A stretch of 8,307 nt of DNA from CAZQLE01 sp964593905 (lineage in GTDB: Bacteria > Chloroflexota > Anaerolineae > Anaerolineales > Anaerolineaceae). Each line of letters starts with the position of its first letter. The stretch's first letter is position 1. The stretch is from assembly GCA_964593905.1 (NCBI GenBank), contig CAZQLE010000181.1:1-8307 (forward strand), read 5' to 3'. The translations under genes and the position numbers were made by a program. Below the pieces are notes generated by a model, which saw only the letters and a list, made by a program, of their open reading frames with translations, was not told the origin of the DNA and did no database searches. Shown here piece after piece: positions 1 through 5,535 of the stretch.

Positions 1-136
1 CCACGGCCCCCAGCAAGGCGCTAAACAGCGCCACCCCGCCCAGCAACAGCGCCAACCCGCAACTGCTGCGGCTGCGCTGCGGCGGAGGGGTGCGGTAAGC
101 GTAATTGTCATTCGAGTACTGCATACCCGGTTCCAT
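1..136 (-). CDS. N-terminus of a membrane-anchored protein (partial)
   Basis: An open frame runs from an ATG at 134-136 to the window edge with no stop (45 codons visible). The first ~25 residues are polar and rich in Pro, Arg and Ser (a TPPPQRSRSS stretch). They are followed by a hydrophobic segment at about residues 27-45 (CGLALLLGGVALFSALLGAV). This pattern indicates a short cytoplasmic tail and one N-terminal transmembrane or signal-anchor helix, with the rest of the protein probably outside the membrane. The ATG lies 24 nt after the stop of the NYN gene, so the two are probably co-transcribed. An in-frame ATG at 122-124 is an alternative start, with GGAA six bases before it; neither start has a strong Shine-Dalgarno sequence. 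The visible part is too short to assign a family or function. Confidence 0.6.
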   Translation of the reverse strand, partial: MEPGMQYSNDNYAYRTPPPQRSRSSCGLALLLGGVALFSALLGAV

Positions 137-160
137 GATGGGTCACACAACAATAAGGTC

Positions 161-1006
161 TTACTCGATGGAGCGGACGTAAATGACGGAAGTGCCGTCA
201 GAACTTTTGACCTCTTTCACCTCAAACACTTTGGGAAACGCCTGAATCAGCAGTGAGAGCTGCTTGAACCCGTAGGTGCGTGAATCAAAACCCGGATCAA
301 GCTGGCGCAGGTGGTGCCCCAGCGTGCCCAGAAAAGCCCAGCCGTCTTCCTGGCTGGCAATTTCAAAAGCGTTTCGCAGCAAGGGCAACGGATCGGGGGT
401 TACCGGTTCAACCGGCTCGACCGGCACGGCAGCGGCGGTGGAGGGTTTCTTTCTCCCGCCGCCGCGCGAGCTGCTGTTGGCAGCGGCGCTGGCTGCCGGT
501 GCGCGCACGGGTTCGGGGACGAGGTTGTTGGTGTAAACAAACAGATCGCAGCCGTTAACAAAGGCGCGCGGGGTGGTCTTTTTGCCGATGCCCATCACAA
601 AAAAGCCTTTTTCACGAATGCGGGTCGCCAGGCGGGTATAATCGCTGTCGCTCGAAACCAGGCAGAAGCCATCCACACCGCCGTTGTAAAGAATATCCAT
701 CGCATCAATGATCATGGCGCTGTCGGTGGCGTTTTTGCCGATGGTGTAGCGAAACTGCTGGATGGGTTGAATGGCGTGGGTTTGCAATACATCTTTCCAG
801 CCGCCCATATTGGAAGAGGTCCAGTCGCCATAAATGCGGCGAATGGTGATTAAGCCGTATTTTGAAGTTTCTGCCAGCATTTTTTCAATTAACGAAGGCT
901 GGGCATTATCACCGTCAATTAACATCGCCATGCGGCGTGTGCCGCTGTAATTGCTTAGATTGGTTGAATTCATCATAAAATTAGAAATCCTGTCTGGGAT
1001 CTGCAT
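161..1006 (-). CDS. NYN (LabA/PIN-like) domain protein with C-terminal OST-HTH/LOTUS-like domain
   Basis: The 281-residue protein has three parts. Residues ~25-160 form a NYN/DUF88 (LabA-like) PIN-fold domain with the expected acidic residues: D31 and D33 in LIDGDN, D95 and D101 in TDSAMIIDAM, and D120 and D122 in SSDSDY. Residues ~162-205 form a low-complexity Ala/Pro/Gly linker with a basic patch (RGGGRKK). Residues ~207-281 resemble an OST-HTH/LOTUS winged helix. NYN domains are predicted metal-dependent RNases and LOTUS domains bind RNA, so a cytoplasmic role in RNA processing or decay is inferred; the substrate is unknown. All acidic residues are intact, which argues for an active enzyme. 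The ATG at 1006 gives the longest product. ATGs at 976 and 973 (AGGA about 11 nt upstream) would also keep the whole domain. The gene is followed after 24 nt by a membrane-protein gene. Confidence 0.92.
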   Translation of the reverse strand: MQIPDRISNFMMNSTNLSNYSGTRRMAMLIDGDNAQPSLIEKMLAETSKYGLITIRRIYGDWTSSNMGGWKDVLQTHAIQPIQQFRYTIGKNATDSAMIIDAMDILYNGGVDGFCLVSSDSDYTRLATRIREKGFFVMGIGKKTTPRAFVNGCDLFVYTNNLVPEPVRAPAASAAANSSSRGGGRKKPSTAAAVPVEPVEPVTPDPLPLLRNAFEIASQEDGWAFLGTLGHHLRQLDPGFDSRTYGFKQLSLLIQAFPKVFEVKEVKSSDGTSVIYVRSIE

Positions 1007-1033
1007 CCCGATAAGTCAATCCCCTGGTGTGTA

Positions 1034-1082
1034 TGTGTCAAACCGGCTTTTTTATAAATGGCTATTTTTTGTGTTTGATACA
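1034..1082. repeat. Inverted repeat upstream of the NYN gene
   Basis: TGTGTCAAAC (1034-1043) and GTTTGATACA (1073-1082) are complementary over 10 bp with one G-T pair on the + strand, separated by 29 AT-rich bases. The left arm overlaps a perfect TTGACA on the - strand (1036-1041), which could be a -35 box for the NYN gene, although no good -10 follows at normal spacing. It may be a regulator-binding site or may be chance in AT-rich DNA. Confidence 0.3.
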
Positions 1083-1094
1083 GTACTAACTATC

Positions 1095-1103
1095 ATTTTA
1101 ACC
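1095..1103 (-). promoter_or_regulatory. Possible extended -10 for the NYN gene
   Basis: On the - strand this reads GGTTAAAAT, close to the TGGTAAAAT-type extended -10 elements found at two other places in the window. It would start a transcript with a leader of about 80 nt before the ATG at 1006. There is no convincing -35. Weak support. Confidence 0.25.
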
Positions 1104-1196
1104 GTTTTTCTTAAAAACAAATGACCCGTTTTTTTGCGGTCCATACAATTTGAACAACTGCTCGGCCAGCCTGCACGGCGTTGGGGAGGCCGCCGA

Positions 1197-1236
1197 TTAA
1201 AAACAACGAACGGAATTGGGTTCCGCTCGCTGTTTT
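1197..1236 (-). terminator. Intrinsic terminator after the pyrophosphatase-family gene
   Basis: The arms 1202-1215 and 1221-1234 form a 14-bp stem on the - strand with two G-U pairs and a 5-nt loop (CCCAA). It is followed by five U residues (A tract at 1199-1203 on the + strand). It lies about 25 bases after the stop of the pyrophosphatase-family gene and isolates it from the NYN gene. The + strand also ends in TTTT, so it could work in both directions. Confidence 0.8.
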
Positions 1237-1257
1237 ATCCTTCAAAAATCCTCGCGG

Positions 1258-1611
1258 CTATCCGCGTCGGACACGCACCTGGAAAAAGCGTTCCTGAAAC
1301 TCGGTCAGGGCCAAAATCTGCTCGTCGGAATAATCTTTGTTGGCGGTCAGAATGACCTTGTCGTCATGATCATCCAGCCGTTCGATGACCGCAATACAGC
1401 GGCCGGTAAATTCTTTGCAGGGTTCAAAAATGCCCAGCACATAGATATCAATCTCTTTTCCGTCGGGCGAGAGTGTGTCGGGGATAAAGCCGTAATTCAG
1501 TGGGTAAAAGAAACCGTGTCGTGGATGGCGGGTGCCAAGTGGGCGGTCAATCTTAACGGTGATCGTTTTGCCCAGGAAGTCCAACGCTTTCAGATCTGGA
1601 TTGGTTGGCAT
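1258..1611 (-). CDS. Short inorganic-pyrophosphatase-family protein with altered active site
   Basis: The 117-residue protein resembles family I soluble inorganic pyrophosphatases, which hydrolyse PPi to two phosphates in the cytoplasm. Residues 33-60 (HGFFYPLNYGFIPDTL, then DGKEIDIYVLG) match the FYPxNYGYI block and the signature around the metal-binding aspartates. It is much shorter than E. coli Ppa (~175 aa). The DGDPVD signature of active enzymes is DGKEID here: D50 and D55 correspond to D65 and D70 of E. coli, while D67, which activates the attacking water, is replaced by K52. From family knowledge, a subfamily of ~110-120 aa proteins with DGxExD is common in Firmicutes and others and is usually labelled inorganic pyrophosphatase, but activity cannot be assumed. 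The start is supported by AGGGA seven bases before the ATG. The gene is divergent from yjbQ and ends at an intrinsic terminator, so it is probably monocistronic. Confidence 0.87.
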   Translation of the reverse strand: MPTNPDLKALDFLGKTITVKIDRPLGTRHPRHGFFYPLNYGFIPDTLSPDGKEIDIYVLGIFEPCKEFTGRCIAVIERLDDHDDKVILTANKDYSDEQILALTEFQERFFQVRVRRG

Positions 1612-1647
1612 AGGAAGTCCCTGTTTGTTAATTTGATTTTATGAATG

Positions 1648-1662
1648 GCGAGTTAAACTCGC
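1648..1662. promoter_or_regulatory. Palindrome in the divergent promoter region (possible operator)
   Basis: GCGAGTTAAACTCGC has perfect 7-bp arms around a single central A. It lies between the candidate -10 of the leftward pyrophosphatase-family gene and its ATG, and upstream of yjbQ. Such short-spaced dyads are typical of dimeric repressor sites; the regulator is unknown. Confidence 0.4.
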
Positions 1663-1678
1663 GGCAAGGGTATACTTC

Positions 1679-1708
1679 ATTATATATACAAAACCACGCT
1701 TCCGTCCA
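1679..1708 (-). promoter_or_regulatory. Candidate promoter of the pyrophosphatase-family gene
   Basis: On the - strand, TGGACG (1703-1708) is followed after 18 bases by a perfect TATAAT (1679-1684). The predicted leader to the ATG at 1611 is about 60 nt. The surrounding AT-rich tract (1671-1690, with TATACT and TATATATA on the + strand) may also carry the yjbQ -10, but no rightward -35 is clear. Confidence 0.5.
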
Positions 1709-1714
1709 TGCTTA

Positions 1715-1744
1715 AACCGGGTTCAAGACGTTTGTCACCCGGTT
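1715..1744 (+). other. Stem-loop in the yjbQ leader
   Basis: AACCGGGT (1715-1722) and ACCCGGTT (1737-1744) form a perfect 8-bp stem with a 14-nt loop, about 55 bases before the yjbQ start. There is no U tract directly after it, so it is not a standard terminator. The conserved TPP-riboswitch elements are not visible here. Confidence 0.35.
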
Positions 1745-1799
1745 AAAAGGTGGCGCCGGATGTTCATCCATCCCCAATTTCCAACTTCAGAGGTGCAGC

Positions 1800-2219
1800 A
1801 TGAAAAGTTTTCGAAAAGAGCTGTGGTTTGCCATTCCGGCCCGGCGCGGGTTTGTGAATATCACCCCCGAGGTGATGGATTGCGTGCGCGAGAGCAACGT
1901 GAAAGAAGGGCTGGTGCTGGTGAACGCCATGCACATCACCGCTTCGGTCTTTATCAACGATGACGAACCGGGTCTGCACCATGATTACGAACTCTGGCTC
2001 GAGAAGCTGGCCCCGCATGAACCTGTGGCAGGTTACCGCCATAACCGCACCGGTGAAGATAACGCAGATGCACACATGAAGCGCCAGGTGATGGGCCGCG
2101 AGGTGGTGGTTGCCATCACCAACGGCAGGCTGGATTTTGGTCCCTGGGAACAGATCTTTTATGGCGAATTTGACGGCGGCCGGCGTAAACGGGTGTTGGT
2201 GAAAATTATTGGCGAATAA
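1800..2219 (+). CDS. yjbQ: YjbQ family (UPF0047) protein, secondary thiamine-phosphate synthase type
   Basis: The 139-residue protein matches the YjbQ/UPF0047 family in full length. Visible family features are GLVLVNAMHITASVFIND (residues 37-54) with H45, PGLHHDYELWLEKLAP (57-72) with H60, H61 and D62, YRHNRTGEDNADAHMK (79-94) with H81 and H92, and the C-terminal GRLDFGPWEQIFYGEFDG block. The conserved His/Asp/Glu residues suggest a metal or substrate site. The E. coli member can replace thiamine-phosphate synthase weakly, so the family is labelled secondary thiamine-phosphate synthase; the main physiological role is unsettled. The start is supported by AGAGGTG four bases before the ATG. No thiamine gene is adjacent, and the gene appears to stand alone, divergent from the pyrophosphatase-family gene. 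Confidence 0.93.
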   Translation: MKSFRKELWFAIPARRGFVNITPEVMDCVRESNVKEGLVLVNAMHITASVFINDDEPGLHHDYELWLEKLAPHEPVAGYRHNRTGEDNADAHMKRQVMGREVVVAITNGRLDFGPWEQIFYGEFDGGRRKRVLVKIIGE

Positions 2220-2416
2220 TCGCGCGGCACTGGCGCGGGTGATGCAAAGAATCTTAAATCTTCCCTTGTGGCCGGGTTGTGACAGCGATTGTTAACCTAC
2301 CGCTAAAATATTTTTATTCGATCCTTAATTTTGCTGTGCTATTCTGAAACAGGGTACGGATTGAGTTCTGCTGTTGGAAACAGTTTGGTAAGAGCGATTG
2401 AGAGACGGAGACGGGT

Positions 2417-2450
2417 AGGATAAAACGGGCTGAAAGGCCCGTTTTATCCT
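2417..2450. terminator. Strong bidirectional intrinsic terminator
   Basis: The arms AGGATAAAACGGGCT (2417-2431) and GGCCCGTTTTATCCT (2436-2450) pair over 15 bp around a GAAA tetraloop. The core is an A tract, a CGGGC/GCCCG stem and a TTTT tract, so it can terminate in both directions. It lies about 200 bases after yjbQ, so it may end a long yjbQ 3' region or serve non-coding transcripts from this gap. Confidence 0.75.
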
Positions 2451-2522
2451 TAAAAACCACTTTAACTGCGGATTGAAAGTGAAATTGAGGTGAATGCGCG
2501 TGTTTTACCGGCCAGCCGGTTG

Positions 2523-2550
2523 CGGGGCCGAAAAAAGCCCCGGAATTTTT
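2523..2550 (+). terminator. Weak terminator-like hairpin
   Basis: CGGGGC (2523-2528) and GCCCCG (2537-2542) form a 6-bp stem with an A-rich 8-nt loop, followed after three bases by TTTTT (2546-2550). It could be a second rightward terminator ahead of mutS2. The short stem and the gap before the T run make this uncertain. Confidence 0.4.
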
Positions 2551-2566
2551 GATCGGGAAAATTAAA

Positions 2567-2609
2567 TGAACAAACGCCTGGATGAGGGGGGCACCCAGAC
2601 GTTCGTTCA
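2567..2609 (-). other. 15-bp hairpin, fully paired only on the - strand
   Basis: The arms 2567-2581 and 2595-2609 pair over 15 bp. Read on the - strand the two imperfect positions are G-U wobbles; on the + strand they are A-C mismatches. That asymmetry suggests it acts in a leftward RNA. UUUAAUUUU follows the stem. It begins right at the expected start point of the promoter-like site at 2615-2623. Confidence 0.45.
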
Positions 2610-2614
2610 AAAAT

Positions 2615-2623
2615 ATTTTACCA
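2615..2623 (-). promoter_or_regulatory. Candidate leftward extended -10 promoter
   Basis: On the - strand this reads TGGTAAAAT, an extended -10 very similar to the one before mutS2 (TGGTAAACT). Transcription would start near 2608 and could run to the bidirectional terminator at 2417-2450, giving an RNA of about 190 nt. No -35 is evident. Confidence 0.4.
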
Positions 2624-2715
2624 GATATTGCTGCTTTTATGTTAATTTCAGGTTAGAAAATTGGCGGGTTTTTTTCAACCCTGTACTTACGGCAGAAGTG
2701 CTTCACCCGAATTTA

Positions 2716-2732
2716 TGGTAAACTCCCCAGCA
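2716..2732 (+). promoter_or_regulatory. Candidate leaderless promoter of mutS2
   Basis: The extended -10 TGGTAAACT (2716-2724) ends seven bases before the mutS2 ATG, so the expected transcription start coincides with the start codon. No Shine-Dalgarno sequence is present, which fits a leaderless mRNA. No clear -35 box is seen. Confidence 0.5.
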
Positions 2733-5158
2733 TGGATGAGAAGACCCTTAAAGTTTTGGAATATCCGCGTGTGCTCGAACGCCTGTCTTCCTACGCTGCT
2801 TTCAGCGTTTCGGCTGAGCTGGCGCTGGCGCTGCGCCCCACGGAAGATATTGATATTGCCCGGCTGCGTCAGGCGCGGACCTCTGAGGCCCGCCGTCTGT
2901 TAAGCATCAACAGCGATATCTCGGTCAGCGGTGCGCGCGATATCAGCGCCAAGATCGATCTGGCCCGCCGCGGCGGGGTGTTGGACGCAGTAGACCTGCT
3001 GGATGTGAAGAACACCCTCATTGCGGCACGCGAACTGGCCCGCAGCCTGGAACGCCAGACCGAGCAATACCCGCATCTGGCTGCCATCGCGCTGCGCTTT
3101 CCGCCGCCAGCCGGGGTGGTGGATGCCATCACGCGCGCCATTTCAGAACGGGGTGAGGTGATGGACAGCGCATCCGACGCACTGGCTGCCATCCGGCGCA
3201 ACGTAAAAACGGCTCACGACCGCCTGCTGGCCCGCCTGGAGCGCATCATTAACGATCCGCATCACGGCCCGATGCTGCAAGAGAACATCATCACCACCCG
3301 CAGCGGGCGCTATGTCATTCCGCTGCGCGCTGAGTTTAAGGGCCGCATCCGTTCGATCATCCACGACCAGTCTTCCTCCGGGGCAACCCTGTTTGTTGAA
3401 CCACTGGTTGTGGTGGAGTTGAACAACCAGTGGCATGAATACCAGCTTGCCGAGCGGGATGAAGAGCGCCGCATTCTGGCCGAGCTTTCACACCAGGTGG
3501 GGTTTAATGCCGAATCGTTGCTGGATATTCTCGTGGCATTGGCCGAATTTGACCTGGCGTTAATGTGCGCCAAATATGCCGACGATCTGCGCGCGGCCGA
3601 GCCGGTGTTTGCCCCGGTGCGCACCGGGTTGGAAAATCACCCCGGTACGGTGATTAAGCTCACCGAAGCCCGTCACCCGCTGCTGCCGCAGAATACGGTC
3701 GTTCCCATTGATGTGGAATTGGATGAGCAGACCTTTGCGGTGGTCATTACCGGCCCCAACACCGGCGGAAAAACGGTCAGCCTGAAAACCGTCGGGCTGA
3801 TGGTGTTAATGGCCCAGTCGGGGCTGCATATTCCGGCCCGCTCAGGCTCGGCGCTCAGTTTGTTTGCCGATGTGTATGCTGATATCGGCGATGAACAATC
3901 GATTGAGCAGTCGCTCTCCACTTTCTCGGGCCATATCACCAATATTGTGCGCATTCTGCGCCGTGCCAGCCACCAGACCCTGGTGCTGCTGGATGAGCTG
4001 GGCGCGGGGACAGACCCACAGGAAGGCGCCGCGCTGGCGCGTTCTTTGCTGCAATATCTGGTGGATCAGCGCATTCCCTGTCTGGTTGCCACCCACTACC
4101 CCGAGTTGAAATCCTTTGCCCACACCACAGCCGGTGTGGTTAATGCCAGCATGGAATTTAACCTCAAAACCCTGCGCCCCACCTATCACCTGACCATTGG
4201 TCTGCCGGGGCGTTCCAATGCGCTGTTAATTGCCGAGCGGCTGGGGCTGCCGCAGTCCATTCTCGATTCTGCCCGCGCTGATATTGACCCCAACGACCTG
4301 CGCGCCGAAGACCTGCTGGATGAGATTCATCACCAGCGCGATGTGGCCCGCAAAGCACGGGCGGCCGCTGACCGCGACCGCAGCATTGCCGATAACATGC
4401 GCCGCGAGTTGGACCTGCGTTTGGAGAAGATTGAAGATGAGCGCCTGAAAATTTTGGAGCAGGCCCGTCATCAGGCTGAACAGGAAATGGTTGACCTGCG
4501 CGCTGAGGCTGAAGAACTGCGCAAGGCGCTCAGTCGCGCCCGCCAGCCCCTCGAAGCGATTAAGGCCGTCCAATCACAGGTGGAAGACCTGGAAGAAACA
4601 ACCCATAAACCCACCGCGCGCCGTCAGGTAACTGCGCCCAGTGCGGCGGCCAGCCGCCCGCTGCGCATCGGCGAGAAGGTAAAACTGCGTTCTTTGCAAA
4701 TGGAAGGGGTGGTTTCTGCTGTGGGCGAAACAGACCTGGAAGTGCAGATCGGGTCGCTGCGGGTGCGCGCCAAGCTGGGCGATATTCAGCGCGGCGGCGA
4801 AGCAGAGCCCGAACCGCTGCCGCCGGTTCCCGCTGCGCGCAGCACACGCCTGACCCGCGCTGCCGAACCGGCCAAAAAAGGCGAACTCAGCGGGGTGTTT
4901 CATCCCTCCCCGGGTATGGAACTGGACCTGCGCGGTCAGCGCGCCGAAGACGCCCTGGATATGCTGGACCGTTACCTGGAGAATGCTTTTCTGGCGAATA
5001 TGCCCTTTGTGCGCATCATTCACGGCAAAGGCACGGGCAAACTGCGTCAGGCGGTGCGCGAAGCGCTGCAACAGTCGCCGCATGTGCGCCGCTGGGAAAC
5101 CGGCATGGATAAAGAGGGTGGTGAAGGCGTCACCGTGGCGCATCTGGATACCAATTAA
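2732..5158 (+). CDS. mutS2: MutS2 ATPase with C-terminal Smr domain
   Basis: The 808-residue protein is a full-length MutS2 (family ~780-800 aa). It starts with the usual family opening (KTLKVLEYPRVLERL) and a MutS-like core/lever region to ~320. The ABC-type ATPase follows, with Walker A GPNTGGKT at 341-348 and Walker B LVLLDELGAGTD at 417-428 (D421, E422). The later ATPase region includes ATHYPELKSFAHT and TIGLPGRSNAL. A charged coiled coil covers ~500-605, then a KOW-like segment near 650-690, and a Smr domain at ~731-804 with LDLRGQ (731-736) and HGKGTGKLR (764-772). It lacks the mismatch-recognition domain of MutS1. Known roles of the family are suppression of recombination and, in B. 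subtilis, splitting collided ribosomes; which applies here is unknown. All key motifs are intact. It seems to be transcribed alone from a leaderless promoter. Confidence 0.97.
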   Translation: MDEKTLKVLEYPRVLERLSSYAAFSVSAELALALRPTEDIDIARLRQARTSEARRLLSINSDISVSGARDISAKIDLARRGGVLDAVDLLDVKNTLIAARELARSLERQTEQYPHLAAIALRFPPPAGVVDAITRAISERGEVMDSASDALAAIRRNVKTAHDRLLARLERIINDPHHGPMLQENIITTRSGRYVIPLRAEFKGRIRSIIHDQSSSGATLFVEPLVVVELNNQWHEYQLAERDEERRILAELSHQVGFNAESLLDILVALAEFDLALMCAKYADDLRAAEPVFAPVRTGLENHPGTVIKLTEARHPLLPQNTVVPIDVELDEQTFAVVITGPNTGGKTVSLKTVGLMVLMAQSGLHIPARSGSALSLFADVYADIGDEQSIEQSLSTFSGHITNIVRILRRASHQTLVLLDELGAGTDPQEGAALARSLLQYLVDQRIPCLVATHYPELKSFAHTTAGVVNASMEFNLKTLRPTYHLTIGLPGRSNALLIAERLGLPQSILDSARADIDPNDLRAEDLLDEIHHQRDVARKARAAADRDRSIADNMRRELDLRLEKIEDERLKILEQARHQAEQEMVDLRAEAEELRKALSRARQPLEAIKAVQSQVEDLEETTHKPTARRQVTAPSAAASRPLRIGEKVKLRSLQMEGVVSAVGETDLEVQIGSLRVRAKLGDIQRGGEAEPEPLPPVPAARSTRLTRAAEPAKKGELSGVFHPSPGMELDLRGQRAEDALDMLDRYLENAFLANMPFVRIIHGKGTGKLRQAVREALQQSPHVRRWETGMDKEGGEGVTVAHLDTN

Positions 5159-5163
5159 CAGAA

Positions 5164-5193
5164 TAAATTGCGCTGTCCCCCCGGCGCAATTTA
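5164..5193 (+). terminator. Hairpin just after the mutS2 stop (terminator-like, no T run)
   Basis: TAAATTGCGC (5164-5173) and GCGCAATTTA (5184-5193) are perfect complements around a C-rich 10-nt loop, five bases after the mutS2 stop. The following sequence (CCCTTTCGCG) lacks a proper U tract. It may protect the mRNA 3' end or mark a Rho-assisted stop. Confidence 0.45.
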
Positions 5194-5424
5194 CCCTTTC
5201 GCGCATGTTCCCTACGCCATGCGCCCCGCTGACAGAATCTGGTGTGATCTCAGCCGGGAGCGACGAAATTGAAACAAAAAGTCCGGTCCTCCAGGTTCGA
5301 ACACGATTAATTCCGTACTTATTTTATCTATTTTTCAGGGTGAATGCAATGGGAAGGTCCCGCTGAACCGGGCCATCGCACCTGATTTTATTTCACCTCC
5401 GCCCTGGGGCGGGGAATTGGAAAA

Positions 5425-5463
5425 TGCAGTACTTTTGGGCGTTTTGCGCCTAAAAGTACTGCA
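5425..5463. terminator. 17-bp stem-loop, possible terminator or leader element
   Basis: The arms 5425-5441 and 5447-5463 pair over 17 bp with one G-U pair and a 5-nt TTTTG loop. On the + strand five A residues come next, then a T-rich tract from 5469 on. On the - strand the stem is followed at once by TTTT. It lies 72 bases before the next gene, so it may end mutS2 transcription or act in the leader of the gene at 5536. Confidence 0.5.
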
Positions 5464-5519
5464 AAAAATCTTTTTTCCTTTTCAATTTGTGAAGGGCCGG
5501 GGATAGATATTTGACCCTG

Positions 5520-5527
5520 TGGAGGAG
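5520..5527 (+). promoter_or_regulatory. Strong Shine-Dalgarno site deciding the start at 5536
   Basis: GGAGGAGG lies eight bases before the ATG at 5536 and clearly selects it. It contrasts with the absence of such a site before mutS2. Confidence 0.75.
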
Positions 5528-5535
5528 GATGGAAT

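Larger units (their letters stand above)
2220..2731. other. 512-bp gap without a convincing gene, rich in hairpins
   Basis: No frame here has a start, Shine-Dalgarno site and protein-like sequence together. The gap holds a 12-bp inverted repeat (TAAAATATTTTT at 2304-2315, and its complement at 2609-2620), a bidirectional terminator (2417-2450), a short GC hairpin before a T run (2523-2550), a 15-bp hairpin best formed on the - strand (2567-2609), a small GGGTT/AACCC hairpin (2666-2681) and the mutS2 promoter. It may encode small RNAs. Motifs expected of RNase P RNA, tmRNA or SRP RNA were not recognised. Confidence 0.6.
5159..5535. other. 377-bp gap between mutS2 and the PUA-like gene
   Basis: No gene is supported here. 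The gap contains a 10-bp inverted repeat just after mutS2 (5164-5193), a short CCGCCC/GGGCGG dyad (5399-5412), a 17-bp hairpin (5425-5463) and the ribosome-binding site of the next gene. The AT-rich stretch 5305-5335 could carry a promoter, but no box pair is convincing. Confidence 0.6.

Noticed and set aside
311..853. Rightward 180-codon frame opposite the NYN gene
   Set aside because: It is a shadow of the NYN gene, whose frame carries clear domain motifs; this frame has no recognisable domain.
1690..1799. Possible TPP riboswitch before the thiamine-related yjbQ
   Set aside because: The conserved TPP-aptamer sequences are absent; only a simple 8-bp hairpin is present.
2314..2610. Leftward 98-codon frame starting with TTG in the mutS2-yjbQ gap
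   Set aside because: It has no Shine-Dalgarno site, its start lies inside a hairpin, it crosses a strong terminator, and the product resembles no family.
2220..2731. RNase P RNA, tmRNA, 6S or SRP RNA in the hairpin-rich gap
   Set aside because: Diagnostic conserved sequences were not found, and the local hairpins do not form the long closing stem expected of 6S RNA.
4574..5206. Leftward 210-codon frame opposite the end of mutS2
   Set aside because: It overlaps the Smr and KOW-like regions of mutS2 on the opposite strand and is a high-GC shadow without protein-like features.
5280..5310. GGTTCGAAC resembling a tRNA T-loop
   Set aside because: The flanks do not pair as a T-stem, and no acceptor, D or anticodon arm is found at the right distance.
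5335..5415. Possible cobalamin-type or other riboswitch in the leader of the gene at 5536 (a GGGAAGGTCCCG stretch)
   Set aside because: The rest of the conserved cobalamin core is missing and no other aptamer was recognised.
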